Source of the DNA: Bostrychus sinensis
Lineage: Eukaryota > Chordata > Actinopteri > Gobiiformes > Eleotridae
Direction of reading: 5' to 3'
Assembly (NCBI GenBank): GCA_020698575.1
Contig: CM036244.1
Location: forward strand, 1,907,501 to 1,971,500
DNA: 64,000 nucleotides
Shown: one piece after another, positions 44,625-55,362 of the stretch
Layout: every line of letters starts with the position of its first letter
Numbering within the stretch: position 1 is the first letter of the stretch
Program-made: the position numbers and the translations under genes
The notes under the pieces: model-generated
Told to the model about the DNA's origin: nothing
The model's database searches: none
The model's input: the letters and a program-made list of their open reading frames with translations, nothing else

Positions 44625-45554
44625 TAGAGGTAAGATCTTAAGCCCGAGCCCGAGTCAGAACCCGACCGTCGGGACTAAAATGACAATCATTACGTTCGGG
44701 TCGGGTCGGGTCGGGCTTCTCTCTCGCTGACTTTTTTAATAAATATATGTTTATAAAAATGCATACTAAAACGATGTGTGGATACTAAACTAAGGAATAC
44801 TTGTTATAAATAAATAATTTGGTTAAAACAGAGAAGGCGCTGTAAGGTAATTGCTATATAACTACTACTAAACAGGAAGCGCAGAGCCAGGGCACGCTTT
44901 GCGCACGTGTCGTGAATGTAATCTTCCCTCCGCAAGTCCGCATCTATTTTGTTTAGGTCTCCCTGATATGGAGCAGCAAGAAGTCAAGGATAAACTTAAG
45001 ACTAATAGATTAATTTATCTAGTTTATTTATGTAGATTTATTGTATTTCTGTGTTCTTGCTCTTAGATCATTTCGTTAGCTTTTCCATTTTCAGACCAAA
45101 TTGAAGATAGAGAAAATTAAAGCTTTTATTTTAAATTTCGTTTAAACAAAACTATAGAAAATAACAATTTCATATGTATCTTTTCCCATTTATTTGATTT
45201 GCATTATTCTATTTAAAGCCTAGTGGGCTGCAGTATTTCTCCGTGTAATTAAGCGAGTGCGCATCAAGATCTCTCTTTACTCTCTTTGTCTGGCCTCTTA
45301 TTCTGTGTTCCAGCGTTATTTTGTTGTGCAAATGCATTTATCATGATCATAAAAATATGTAGATTATTTTAACCTTAAGAAATCTTGCGTTTTTTTCTGC
45401 CAAAAATACTATGGGATAAATTGAAATTTCAGGTTTCCTTCGAGCTCGGGCCTGCAAATCAAGTTAATTGGTCGGGCTCGGGCTGGGTTGGGCTTTAATG
45501 CCCGCGGGCCTGGGTCGGGTCGGGCTGGATTATTTAGGCCCGATCTTACCTCTA
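44625..45554. mobile_element. hAT-type element with perfect 8-bp target duplication
   Basis: TAGAGGTAAGATCTTAAGCC at the left and CCCGATCTTACCTCTA at the right are inverted. CTGTGGAG flanks both ends exactly (44617-44624 and 45555-45562). Subterminal GGGTCGGGTCGGGTCGGGC tracts appear near both ends (44697-44715 and 45471-45524). The 930-bp interior is AT-rich with no transposase frame. Confidence 0.9.
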
Positions 45555-45599
45555 CTGTGGAGGTCCTGGGACGTAGGCTCAGGTCATGAACAGTTTAAA

Positions 45600-47060
45600 G
45601 GTCAGCCAGGTCATCGACGGCCTTAAACACAGATAGCGGTACTTTAAACTCAACCAAGAAACAGAAGAACAGGAGTGATATGAACAGGCTTTGGAGCATT
45701 TAAGAGAAGGTGAGCAGCTGCATTCTGCACCAACTTGAATAAAGCGAGTATTTATTTATTTAACCTTTATTTAACCAGAAGTCGATTGAGAACCAATTCT
45801 CATTTACGACGACGACCTGGCCAAGAGGCAGCAGCGTGATTTACACCACATCAAAACAGTAATCACAATACAAAATCTGACAGAGGACAGTTAAAAACTA
45901 GAAATCAACTCTCATACATTATTTACAATATAAACAAGAGAGCCATGAAAACATCAATAACAAGTGCACTGGTCAGAAACTACAGAGTCTAATAAGGATT
46001 TGAAAGAAGGCAATAGGATCAAGGTATGGAGCTTTAATGTTTTTGAAGCTCGTTCCAATCGTTGGGAGCAGCAAAATGAAATGAAAAACGACCAAAAGAA
46101 GTACGGACTTTTGGAATGGAGAAAGTGATGAAGTTACTGGAACGTAAGTTATGGGTTGTATTAGAAACGATGAGTAGTGAACGAAGTACCACAACTATAT
46201 TCATAATTTAAGCCCACCACATTTATGATACATAACATGATTTGTCCAACAAGATTTAATAATAATAATAACTTTATTTCTATAACAGTCTTTAATTTAG
46301 ATTTCAAAGTGACCACAGAGTCCAGAGCTGACCTGAGGAGCGCAGGCAACGACCTGGGACATCAGGGGAGAGTAGGTCACAGATATGAGAGGGCAAGACC
46401 ACAGAAAGCTTTAAAAGTAATGAATACAATTTTAAAATCAGTTCTAAAACCAAGTGGTAAACAGTGATGCTAAAATTGGTGTTATGTGCTCGTCTCCTGG
46501 CATTTGTTAAAAGTCTGAAGACAGTTCAGTATTTTTTGACTCAATCCTGTATATGGTGAGTTAAAATTGTTAATCCATGAAGGGACAAGAGCATGAATAA
46601 ACAGATTTGGAGGAAACAGGATTGCAAAACCTTAGTTATCTGTGTTTCAAAGTTAGAATGTGAGCGGAAGGCTTAAGTAAAGGTGCCATATTTCTGAGGC
46701 TGCCTCTCAGGTCTTCTCTCATGTCACTAAGCCCGAATACTTACTCTACTTGAATTTACACCCATTTAACTTTTAAAAACTAAAAACACGGGTCAGTGGC
46801 TCGGGTCGTTAGCAGCAAGAGGGATGTACAACTGTAAAACTTATCACCAGCATAATAACAAAACTTGATGTTATGGCTTCTGACGATGTGACAGAGTGGG
46901 AGCATGTGTATTGAAAACAAGATCGGCCCGAGAGTAGAACCTTGAGGAACTCCACAAGACAACAGGGCTGAGAAAGAAGAACACTGTCCAGGTGCGACAA
47001 ATTTCTACGGGAAGCTGTGAAGCGAAAAGATTGTGACCCATTCCAAAGCATGGGTATCTG
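45600..47060 (-). mobile_element. L2/Rex1-type LINE remnant, minus strand
   Basis: On the minus strand around 46960-46800 the frame reads SCGVPQGSTLGPILFSIHML, then PLCHIVRSHNIKFCYYAGD, the reverse transcriptase GVPQGS.LGP.LF and YADD motifs with YADD mutated to YAGD. Downstream on the minus strand are LINE-like pieces and, at 45755-45835, CTTCTGGTTAAATAAAGGTT and (AAAT)n, which would be the 3' tail. The middle is decayed and may be a composite of several insertions. Confidence 0.65.
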
Positions 47061-47064
47061 ACTC

Positions 47065-47990
47065 TATCCTAAAAATAATCTTCTATAAACATTAATTATA
47101 AGGCTGTATATTAGATGGATTGTCTATAAAACCATGCCTTCTGAAGCTCACTCTTCAGGACCATAGACAGCGCCACATGAACTGTACTTTCCCAGAAGCC
47201 TTTAGGGGCCGATCATTGCTCTTAATACGACAAAAACTACCTCAGAGTATGACAACCCCCTGCATCTAGAAAAAAGTTTATGCTGTTTCGCAAATCACAC
47301 TTGGTAATGTGGGGCCCCAGTGCAGGATTTCAGAATGGGCCCTAAAGTTATGAAGCATTCAGAACTACAGGTTCATGCATGAAGCTTTTTAGTTTAAAAA
47401 TGTTGCTGTTCGCTGTTTTACTGGAGTTTGATACAAAAAAACAGGTGCTTATTCATTAATATTTAAAACTATATTAGTTTCTTATGTTACAATTTGTGTA
47501 TTTATCTTAAGAAAAAACATAATTTTACAAATTTGCTTCTAATAATTATGAATATTTTAAACACAGACTTGACCATAGATGAGCAAAGACCCGCTCTAAT
47601 GGGCCCCTAAACCTCCTAGGCCCCAGTGTAGTTGCAATGGCTGCAACTGATGTTACCCTGACTCAGAGGAAAAGTGATAAATGTCGCCCATCTATTGTCC
47701 ATAAAGATAATAAGAAAGTTTCCTGTGTTGGTGGCAGTGTATCTGGCCATAGCTCTAACGTTTATGATCCAACTTAGGCAAAAAAAAAAGCTCTACACTG
47801 GACATCAGATTTTGTGAAAAGTTGTGAAGTTCTAGAGCAAAACTTACAGCAGATCTGCACTCAGCATCTAAAAATGAGTAAGAAACAACATCAGATCCTA
47901 TTCAGCAAATCTGATGCAGGGCGGTGTAATGGGATCATATTCTGCTTACAGAGTGATCTATGATCCTATAGATGAGCTAATGAACTAACA
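47065..47990. other. Unassigned intronic sequence
   Basis: GGGGCCCCAGTGCAG and CCTAGGCCCCAGTGTAG (47311 and 47616 areas) are similar phrases about 300 bp apart, perhaps ends of a decayed DNA element. Nothing else recognised. Confidence 0.3.
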
Positions 47991-47993
47991 GTC

Positions 47994-48655
47994 CTAGGGC
48001 CAGATTTATCAAAGGTTTGTGTGCACGCTAACTGAATAAAATGCACTAAAATTGGAGCAAACCCAGACGCAGTTGAGATTTGCGTGTCTTACAGGAGCAG
48101 AGCGAACGCAATGCAGATTTTGCTCCTATGACCTAATGAATCTGTAAACTGAGGCGTTCTTCCCAGAGTGCGCAAAATGGAAGGCGGAGAAACTGCAAAT
48201 TCATTCATTTACCACCCGCAATATTATTTATCAAGGCTCACCATGACTTTGCGTGCGAAAATAGCGTATAAATTTAGCACATTGGAGAAGGACGTGTTAA
48301 TCTTTTGCACAGATGGCTGCTGTGATTCGTGTGAGACGAAGGAGAAGAAATGAACAAATACGCAGGGTTAGAGTTTGCAGATCTATTTGCCATGATGGAT
48401 GAAAAAAATTATTCACCAGCACTTTCAGCTCTTCTTGGTTAAATTTTTGCTTCCGTTTGTGTTCCTCTTCTGCACCTTCCATGACGCAAAACAATACACG
48501 CAATGATGCCGTTTAAATAGCTCCGCCCCCTCTGTTTGCACCTGGCCACGCAGTTTGTCTCAGTAATTCACGCGCAACACGAACATTAATAGCGGCCGCA
48601 TATTTTCTCACTGCACTCGCAGTTTAGCACCCGTCTTAGTAAATATGGCCCCTAG
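47994..48655. mobile_element. PIF/Harbinger-type non-autonomous element
   Basis: CTAGGGCCAGATTTATCAAA at the left and TAAATATGGCCCCTAG at the right are inverted. The interior has a short + frame MAAVIRVRRRRR-like (around 48312-48350) and GCGCAAAATGGAAGGCGGAG phrases that resemble relics of a fish Harbinger Myb-like/transposase region. The target duplication is ambiguous because the ends are palindromic (CTAG). Confidence 0.7.
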
Positions 48656-48926
48656 ATGCATTGCCTGTTCGTCCTGGGAGAGGATCTCTCCTTCAGTTGG
48701 GCTCCATAAGGTTTCTTCTTTTTTCCCGCAGCTGGGTTTTTTTTTTAGGAGTTTTTCTTTATGGAGAAGGAGGGTCTAAGGACAGGAGCGTCCTGGGTCT
48801 GTTTAGTTTAGTTATTGTTTGTGTGTCTGTTTGTGTTTATGTTTGATCAACTGTTGTGAAGCCCTTTGAGGTGACTTTTGTTGTGATACTGGGCTATACA
48901 AATAAATCTGAATTGAATTGAATTGA
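48656..48926 (+). mobile_element. LINE 3' end with (GAATT)n tail
   Basis: GTCCTGGGAGAGGATCTCTC, then GAAGGAGGGTCTAAGGACAG, AAGCCCTTTGAGGTGACTTT and ACTGGGCTATACAAATAAAT before GAATTGAATTGAATTG. A very common fish LINE 3' end, inverted relative to the copy at 34980-35230. It abuts the Harbinger element exactly. Confidence 0.85.
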
Positions 48927-49059
48927 TGGTAAAATAAGAAAAGGCCCTTAGAAAATGAAAACTCAAAAAAGTATCCCAACCCATCTCTGGAACCTTTTCA
49001 ACCATCTCAATATGTTTACAGTAAAATAATGTGTTTTGGACATTTGGCGTCCCACTGGT

Positions 49060-49400
49060 TTGGTTTGGAACGTACCGCTGTGATCCTGCTGTAGCTGCAA
49101 TCTTCCCTCCATAATGTCCTCCTGTCTTTGAAGACGTTACAATAATAATAATGATCATACACAGCCTTCACATCTCATTTCCCCGAAGAAAACGGCGGCT
49201 CCCTGAACCGGAGCCAGAGCCGCGCTGAAATAGAAGCTGTCCAAACGTAATGTACACAGTTGGAAAAGGTTTTGTTGTTCAAGCTGTCAGCAATTATTAC
49301 GATGAAGGACAGAATATAAAACGGATTAAACTTTCTTCGACTGGGATTTCTCATTGCTGTCATGTGTTGGCATTAATAGAGATGGCTAAGATACTTTTGT
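49060..49400. other. Single-copy-looking intronic sequence (possible conserved element)
   Basis: No repeat recognised; balanced composition with phrases such as GCTGTCAGCAATTATTACGA. It is only a candidate for a conserved non-coding element because no comparison can be run. Confidence 0.25.
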
Positions 49401-49611
49401 ATTCAGCAGACGACAGGATGTGATTCTTTTAAAAGTTGAGTAAAAAAGCAGAAACTTGAGGAAGGTACAGATGAGCAGAGATACTGTATTTATTTATCTA
49501 AGGGAAGTGATTCAGCAACACAGACACAGGACTGGCCAGTAAGACGTTAGCATCTGGATTAAGCAATGCTACAACCTGGAGGATTAGCCTCTTGTTGTGC
49601 ATGTTTTGGGT

Positions 49612-49668
49612 TGATGGAGGAAACCCAACCTGACTCGGGAAAAATCCCTCACAAAAAGGCCCCACATG
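49612..49668. repeat. Decayed SINE body fragment
   Basis: GATGGAGGAAACCCAACCTG, then CACAAAAAGGCCCCAC resembles the GGGAGGGGAAACCGGAG...AGAAAGGCCCCAC body of the SINE at 30749-31005. Confidence 0.4.
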
Positions 49669-50264
49669 GTCAATTTTGGGTGTTTTGTGAAAGAAAACTC
49701 AACAAACTGATAAAAATGTAAAAAATACCTGGGTTCATTAGTAATCCTGGTGCGTTTGAGGTAATAAAAAACTCAAATCCCATCAGAAAACAAAAACAAC
49801 CATATAAAATCATAAAAAACAAGTAGACCAGGGTGGCCAGGTCTGGAAATCAAAACCCTCCCAACACTGTAAGAGCTGATTTGGCCTCAGTGTGGTTGCC
49901 TTTGGGTTTAAAGATCATTTAAAATATGGAGTTCTATTTAGAAATAACCAATCATTCACATAATCTGCAGCAAAGACAGCTCTGCCCAACCTGCGGACAA
50001 TCTTTTTCACCCACAGACTTAAAAAGCCACCCAGTTCTACAGGAAAACTTCAGATGTGGCAACCTAGAAGTGGATCAGCCAAGTCATAAAAAATCAGACT
50101 TAAAAAATACAGCGTCTCTGAGATATGACAAAAAATATAGGCCCGGGGTCATCTTTGACCCCACTTGGCCGGATGACTACTATTTGTATTGTGACTCCAT
50201 GCAATTATCATTACTGCATCTATTATTGTGTACCATTTTTATCTATTTTACTAGTTTTTGCTGC

Positions 50265-50398
50265 TAAGTTACTTTGATTGTATTCAATATTTGTATTATT
50301 TATTGCCACTTTTGATTCTGTATTGTTATGCACAGCACTTTGGTCAAAGGAGGTTGTTTTTAAATGTGCTTTATAGATAAATTTTGACTTGACTTGAA
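50265..50398 (+). mobile_element. LINE 3' end with (TTGAC)n tail
   Basis: CACAGCACTTTGGTCAAAGG, then TGTGCTTTATAGATAAATTT and TGACTTGACTTG, the usual 3' end of an L2-like fish LINE. Upstream to 49926 there is an open frame with no family features. Confidence 0.7.
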
Positions 50399-50519
50399 CT
50401 AAAGAATTACTTGAACACTGAGACTGAGCCATATCATCCTTCACATCTTTATATTCTCCTGCCATTTTACAGCAGAATATATCTTTTATTTCCTCCCTAT
50501 TTCTCATTTCTCTTAAGGT

Positions 50520-50840
50520 CGAGCGTAACCCCAGCTGTGCTCTGAGTCCTCGTCCTGTCTGACATCAGCGGAGGACGGATGCGCCGCTAACAAACTGACA
50601 GCTCTGTCAGCCGTCGGCGAGGATAACACACTTCCCTGGAATGGGATTTGAATCCTGGATTGGTACCTGTCGAAGATTAGAGCCAGATTAGATTTTAGCC
50701 ACGCTCCAACGCCGCGGCGCCACTTTCTTTGACATAATTACACGTTCAGAGTCATGTCTCATCTCAAATGGCCGCCTGTCACTGAGGTAAACACAGCAGA
50801 AGAAGAAGATGTGATGGAGGCAGACTCTGTCAAATTAGAT
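50520..50840. other. Single-copy-looking intronic sequence (possible conserved element)
   Basis: Richer in CpG than its surroundings, with no repeat motif recognised. Candidate conserved non-coding element only. Confidence 0.25.
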
Positions 50841-51051
50841 GTGAGGTCACATGACGAGGGAAGGAAGGATTTAGTTTAATATGAACATCACGATTGTTTT
50901 TATGATGTGAAAAGAAGATTGATGTGTCTCTATTAAATTTGTGTCATCACCCGTTTGTCAATAAAGTCCTTTTGAATCTGAGCCTAATTGCTCTGATGCA
51001 CTGTGGGATGTGTTTCTATTTGCATTGGTATTCCTGCTCTGCAAAACATTA

Positions 51052-51698
51052 CTCTATTTTCCAGACTATAAGTCGCTCCAGAATATAAGTCGCACAAGCC
51101 AAAAAATGCATAATGAAGAAGAAAAAAAAACGTATATAAGTCGCACTGGACTATAAGTCGCATTTTTGGGGGGAAATTTATTTTACAAAATCCGACACCA
51201 AGAACAGACATTTCATGTTGAAAGGCAAGTTATAGTAATAATAGACTAGAGAACAACAGCTGAATAGGTGTGCGCTATGCTAACGTAACTATAGCATAAA
51301 GAACATAATATAACAAGTTCACCAAACTCACCATCTCACTCCTAATCGCTAAATCCTTTAAATTCTTCATCCTCGGTGTCGCTTCTGAACAACTCCGCCA
51401 ACTCCGGAGGTAGACGAAGCGCCGCTTCCTCCTCTGCGTGGCTGTCGTCAGACTCAGCATCAGTTCCATTTCCAATTATTCCGCTCTTTCTCAGTTGTCT
51501 TTATAGCCTAAGTTGTTAGTGGTAATGTTTACATTTTAAATTGTCAGTGGTACAGGTGCAGCAGATGCTGGGACACAAGCCTAGAGCGCCCTCTAACCAA
51601 CACCTGAAATATTTTAATATATAAGTCACACCTGAGTATACGTCGCACCCCGAGCCAGACGATGGAAAAAAGTGTGACTTATAGTCTGGAAAATACGG
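51052..51698 (-). mobile_element. pogo-type DNA transposon remnant, copy 2 (inverted)
   Basis: TA-flanked (51050-51051 and 51699-51700), with CTCTATTTTCCAGACTATAA and AGTCTGGAAAATACGG ends. On the minus strand it carries the same acidic frame ending as copy 1 and is nearly identical to it over several hundred bases. Copy 1 has an extra internal duplication of about 90-100 bp (two TATTCAG..GTTGTT blocks at 42490-42580). Confidence 0.85.
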
Positions 51699-52034
51699 TA
51701 CACTCATATACACAGTAAAGGAAAAACATAAGAGAACAAAGTTTAATCTTAACAGGAGTCTGACAAACAATTCCAGGCCAGTGTCTGTTAAACTCCTTCA
51801 CACACCTCACTCTGCTTTGTGAGCTCACAGACCATCAAGGAAAACCTGAGGGAGCGGTGTAAAGTTTCCCAACAGCAGATTAAAAAACTGGTGGAGAGCA
51901 AGACGCAGGAAAGCTGTGGTTATGAACGTTCTTTAGTCACAAGTTTATCACCATTACCAAGCGAGCCTTTGCAAATCATCTGCCTCCTATTGTGCAGTGA
52001 TTCACATATTGATTTGGCATAGGTACTACACCTG

Positions 52035-52770
52035 ATGCCCTTCCTGATGCAACCCTCTCCTTTTATCCAGGCTAGGGACTGGCACAACACACTCCAGGAT
52101 TTTCTCAGTGGTTACAGATTCTGAAAAGACCAGGAGCTCACACTAACGACTGGTTTCAGCAGATTTAGTTCTGACGACTGAAAGACTGCGCCTCACACAC
52201 TACAAGATCTGTAACTGCAACTGACGCCAAACAAACGCAGCAAACTCTCGCTGCGAGAACTAAATGGTAAACAAACATGGAGCTACCTGGGTCGCTGTTG
52301 CCGTTGTGTGCGCAGCTCTCTGTTTGGAAAAAAGGAAAAAGAAAAAACATCTGTGTATCCAGTTTTGCTTGGGTAGAGCTCAACTTTCTTTGGAAATGGT
52401 TGTTTATGTTTTCTTATTATTATTATTTCCGCTTATGTTTTCCTGCTGCTTCCTGTTGCTTCGTCTTCGTTCTCTGATGCTATTTCCTGTTTCCCATCAA
52501 CTGTTTTTCATCGGCCGCTGGACTCCATGAATTCCCAGTTGGATGTAAACGTCCCACACTACAGGAGTGTGGTCCAGAGTCGGTGTTTGATTGCTTGCGA
52601 CTGACGTCAGGCCGGGTTTTTGCGCCGATTTTAGTCTTTGAACATCACACACTAACGGACTTCAGGGCCAACTGCTGATTATGATTCCCTGCAGCAGTGT
52701 TGGTACAGACTCGACACAACTGGGAATCGTTATAAAATCAGGCAAAAAATCATGTAGTGTGTCCCCAGCT
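52035..52770. mobile_element. PIF/Harbinger element copy 2, left end replaced by repeat G
   Basis: The right end TGTAGTGTGTCCCCAGCT with TTA after it matches the 9536-10170 family in inverse orientation, and the body matches too (CTGGACTCCATGAATTCCCA, GTCAGGCCGGGTTTTTG). The left terminus is not intact: TATCCAGGCTAGGGACTGGC (repeat G) runs into ACACACTCCAGGATTTTCTC. Confidence 0.7.
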
Positions 52771-52824
52771 TTAAATAAAGAGTTTGGGAGTCTGTGTGAT
52801 GGTTAAATAAATTATTGTGGGGAG

Positions 52825-53035
52825 AATAAAGCGTTCGGTATCTCCCTCTGCTGTCTCTGGGCTGAAAACAACACTTGCAAGTCTGAGCGCCTCCAGTTTA
52901 TTTCTCAATTTTTGTTATGGCGTAGTGGCTCAGAGGCAGAAAAAGTGAAAGTAAAGCCAAGCGAGGGGTCACACAGGAGTCAACTGGACTTGGGAGTATT
53001 TACATCAGTGGTTTAGTTCTGTAGGAGGGGCTCCA
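52825..53035 (-). repeat. Dispersed repeat F, copy 3
   Basis: The reverse complement shows CTCCTACAGAACTAAACCAC, GTTGACTCCTGTGTGACC, CAGACTTGCAAGTGTTG and GAGACAGCAGAGGGAGAT, in the order seen in copies 1 and 2. Confidence 0.6.
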
Positions 53036-53204
53036 GACAGGAAAATAAGGCACAAACGGAGATAAAACAAGAAAAGCGACTGCTTTAAAACAAAGAAGAG
53101 ATTTTAAGCAAAGGTAGGCAAATAGATAAATGTATTTTATCTGCACAAGAGAAGTATGGACATTAAGAAAAAGATCAACTGGAAAAAATGAATCCCATCA
53201 CACT

Positions 53205-53262
53205 CTTGAATTTCCTTCGGGATCAATAAAGTATCGCTCTAATCTAATGTAATCTCTTATCT
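53205..53262 (+). mobile_element. Retroelement 3' tail
   Basis: CTTGAATTTCCTTCGGGATC, then AATAAAGTATCGCTCTAATC is the terminal phrase of common fish LINE/SINE elements with short TCTAA-type tails. Confidence 0.6.
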
Positions 53263-54067
53263 AGTATCAATCCAATACCAATACTGTAATGTTGGTATCA
53301 TTACTATAAACAATATTTGGATAGTAATTAATGCAGCTGCTTAATTAAATACCTCAATAAACATTTATTCATCCAGGAGAGGAGGGTAATCACATCTGGC
53401 CTGTTTCTTCTTTTGACAAAAATGGGAGTATTTATGTTTTAAGTCTCACAAGTTACGTAGATGCTTTTCAGTGATTAGATTAATAAATACTTGTATAGAA
53501 AACTAAGTCAATTCAACAACAACAGTTCAATAGAATGTATTAACAGTGTTTCCATCCCAGCGTTCATATTCATGGCCTGACTGTAAGCCCAAAGAACAGA
53601 CCAGAAACATGAAGGACGAAGACAGAGCGTCATGTTTCTGCTGGGAATCTATAAACCTCAGTCCTATTCATAAAACTTATTAGGACAAAATACAATATGC
53701 ATGACTTCCAATAAATATAAGTTATTCCTTACTCAACTTATTCAATCTTCTGAGAATCCAGGCAACTCTGCAGAGTCAGTAGCAGCGAACACTGTTCCAA
53801 ATCCTGCATTTACAGCGAGGGGCAAAGTTTCCACATCATCATCTAAATCTCCTTTTGCAGCCTCCCATAAAAACTAGAATAAAGTTTAAGACTCCCACCG
53901 GCGGCCATGTTTGTTTACTCTAAAGTCACATAAGATTTACTGAGATTTTCCAACTCCAGAGTCAGCATGGAGGAGAATCACAGCGCACCATAAACCGAAC
54001 TGAGCCAAACTTTTCACTGCTCCCTAAATTCTTTAAAAAATTGGTCGTACACTCATCGTCTGCTTAT

Positions 54068-54132
54068 TGCCGTTGCAGCTGACTGGAATCTATCCCAGCA
54101 ACTATGGGCGTTAGGCGGGGCACACCCTGGAC
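54068..54132. repeat. Short LINE-type repeat fragment
   Basis: TATCCCAGCAACTATGGGCG, then TTAGGCGGGGCACACCCTGG, as at 7243-7303. Confidence 0.5.
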
Positions 54133-54295
54133 TGTTCATTCACTATGAGACATTTGATTCTGCGGTTTATCAAAAACATTTTTGCTTCGTCTGTTTTTTT
54201 CCCAGTTGGATCTTCAGCATTGATTCCTCGTGGATTTAATGTTGACGAAATATTTTGCAGATCAACAGCCAATGCAGGCATGCCTTAGAGCAGTG

Positions 54296-54400
54296 GTCTG
54301 CAACATTTTGGATCCAAAAAGCCAATTGTGGTATAGTCCTATGGCTGATGAATGGTAATTAATTATTGCAAGCTAAAGAAGAACTGACACTGATTATCTT
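54296..54400 (+). mobile_element. hAT-like fragment
   Basis: CAGTGGTCTGCAACATTTTG, then GATCCAAAAAGCCAATTG resembles a hAT left end. No right end found. Confidence 0.35.
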
Positions 54401-54402
54401 TT

Positions 54403-54560
54403 AATAGAATCAGGATCAGAATCAGAAAACTTTATTAGTCTCCCCAGAGGGCAATTCTTTGCAGAAACCCGGCCAACACAGACAAAACAACACAGAAACA
54501 AAGATCTTCTAAGCAGAGCCAGAGCTGTGCAGTCTACAAAACCCTGTCCTCCTACAAATA
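54403..54560 (-). mobile_element. LINE 3' end, antisense
   Basis: GAATCAGGATCAGAATCAGA and AAACTTTATTAGTCTCCCCA are the reverse complement of GGGGAGACTAATAAAGTTT plus a (GATTCT)n tail, a common fish LINE terminus. Confidence 0.7.
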
Positions 54561-54734
54561 AAAACAAGACCAAATATGAGTACTAAGGCAATTAGAAACA
54601 ATAAAACCATCTTTTTTTATTCTATACAAAGAGTCTGGTATCCCTTTGCATAAGTTTAGTTTCTACATGTGGAACAATCACAGGTGGAGTATCCAATCAG
54701 AGAAACAAAGGGCGGGATGTAAGCAGTGTATTCC

Positions 54735-55215
54735 TAAACAAACACGGTGGATTCTCGCTGGTCTTGCTGTAAAACACCAGAATACACTGTACAACGAGCA
54801 GCTCTGTGTTTATTTGTGAACGGGGACAGCAGCAGAAGCCAGTTGTACAAAGACTTGTGAAAGAAAAAGTGGGTTTGTTTGAATGTGGTGGTTACGTGGG
54901 ACGTCAGAGGGACTTTACTGTTGTTAAAATGGAAACAGGACGAAGACAAAAATCCCAAACAACAACGAGGACTTCAGCAGAACCAACAGGCGACGAAGGA
55001 AAGAACTAAACGCCGTTAATCAGAGAGAAGTTATTCATTTCACTCTGGTTAGCTTCTGTATTTGTAAGACGCAGATAAACGGCTGGGATAGGTCGGTTCG
55101 GAGAGAAACGCTTCGCTGCGAGTGAGGAACCAGACTCTCCTGCTTTCAAAAAGAGTAGGACAGATTGGCCAGGCTCAGAGAACTGGAGTAACATCCAGTA
55201 ACTATTTCTTGGCGC
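54735..55215 (+). repeat. Dispersed repeat H, copy 3 (most complete)
   Basis: Contains in one block the phrases that are separated at 10595-10790 and 13335-13545, plus GAGAACTGGAGTAACATCCA at its end, shared with 34755-34795. Class unknown; short frames have no family features. Confidence 0.6.
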
Positions 55216-55362
55216 TTTTTATTTTCCTCCTGTATTTTGTGCTTCTAATCAATCTCATCAATTAAGGCTAAAAAAATTTTTATTGTGAATTTAAGTCCAT
55301 ATCCAATTCTGGAAAACAGGGAGAAAGTTTTATTTTGACAGAAGGATGAAGATTGTCTAAAG

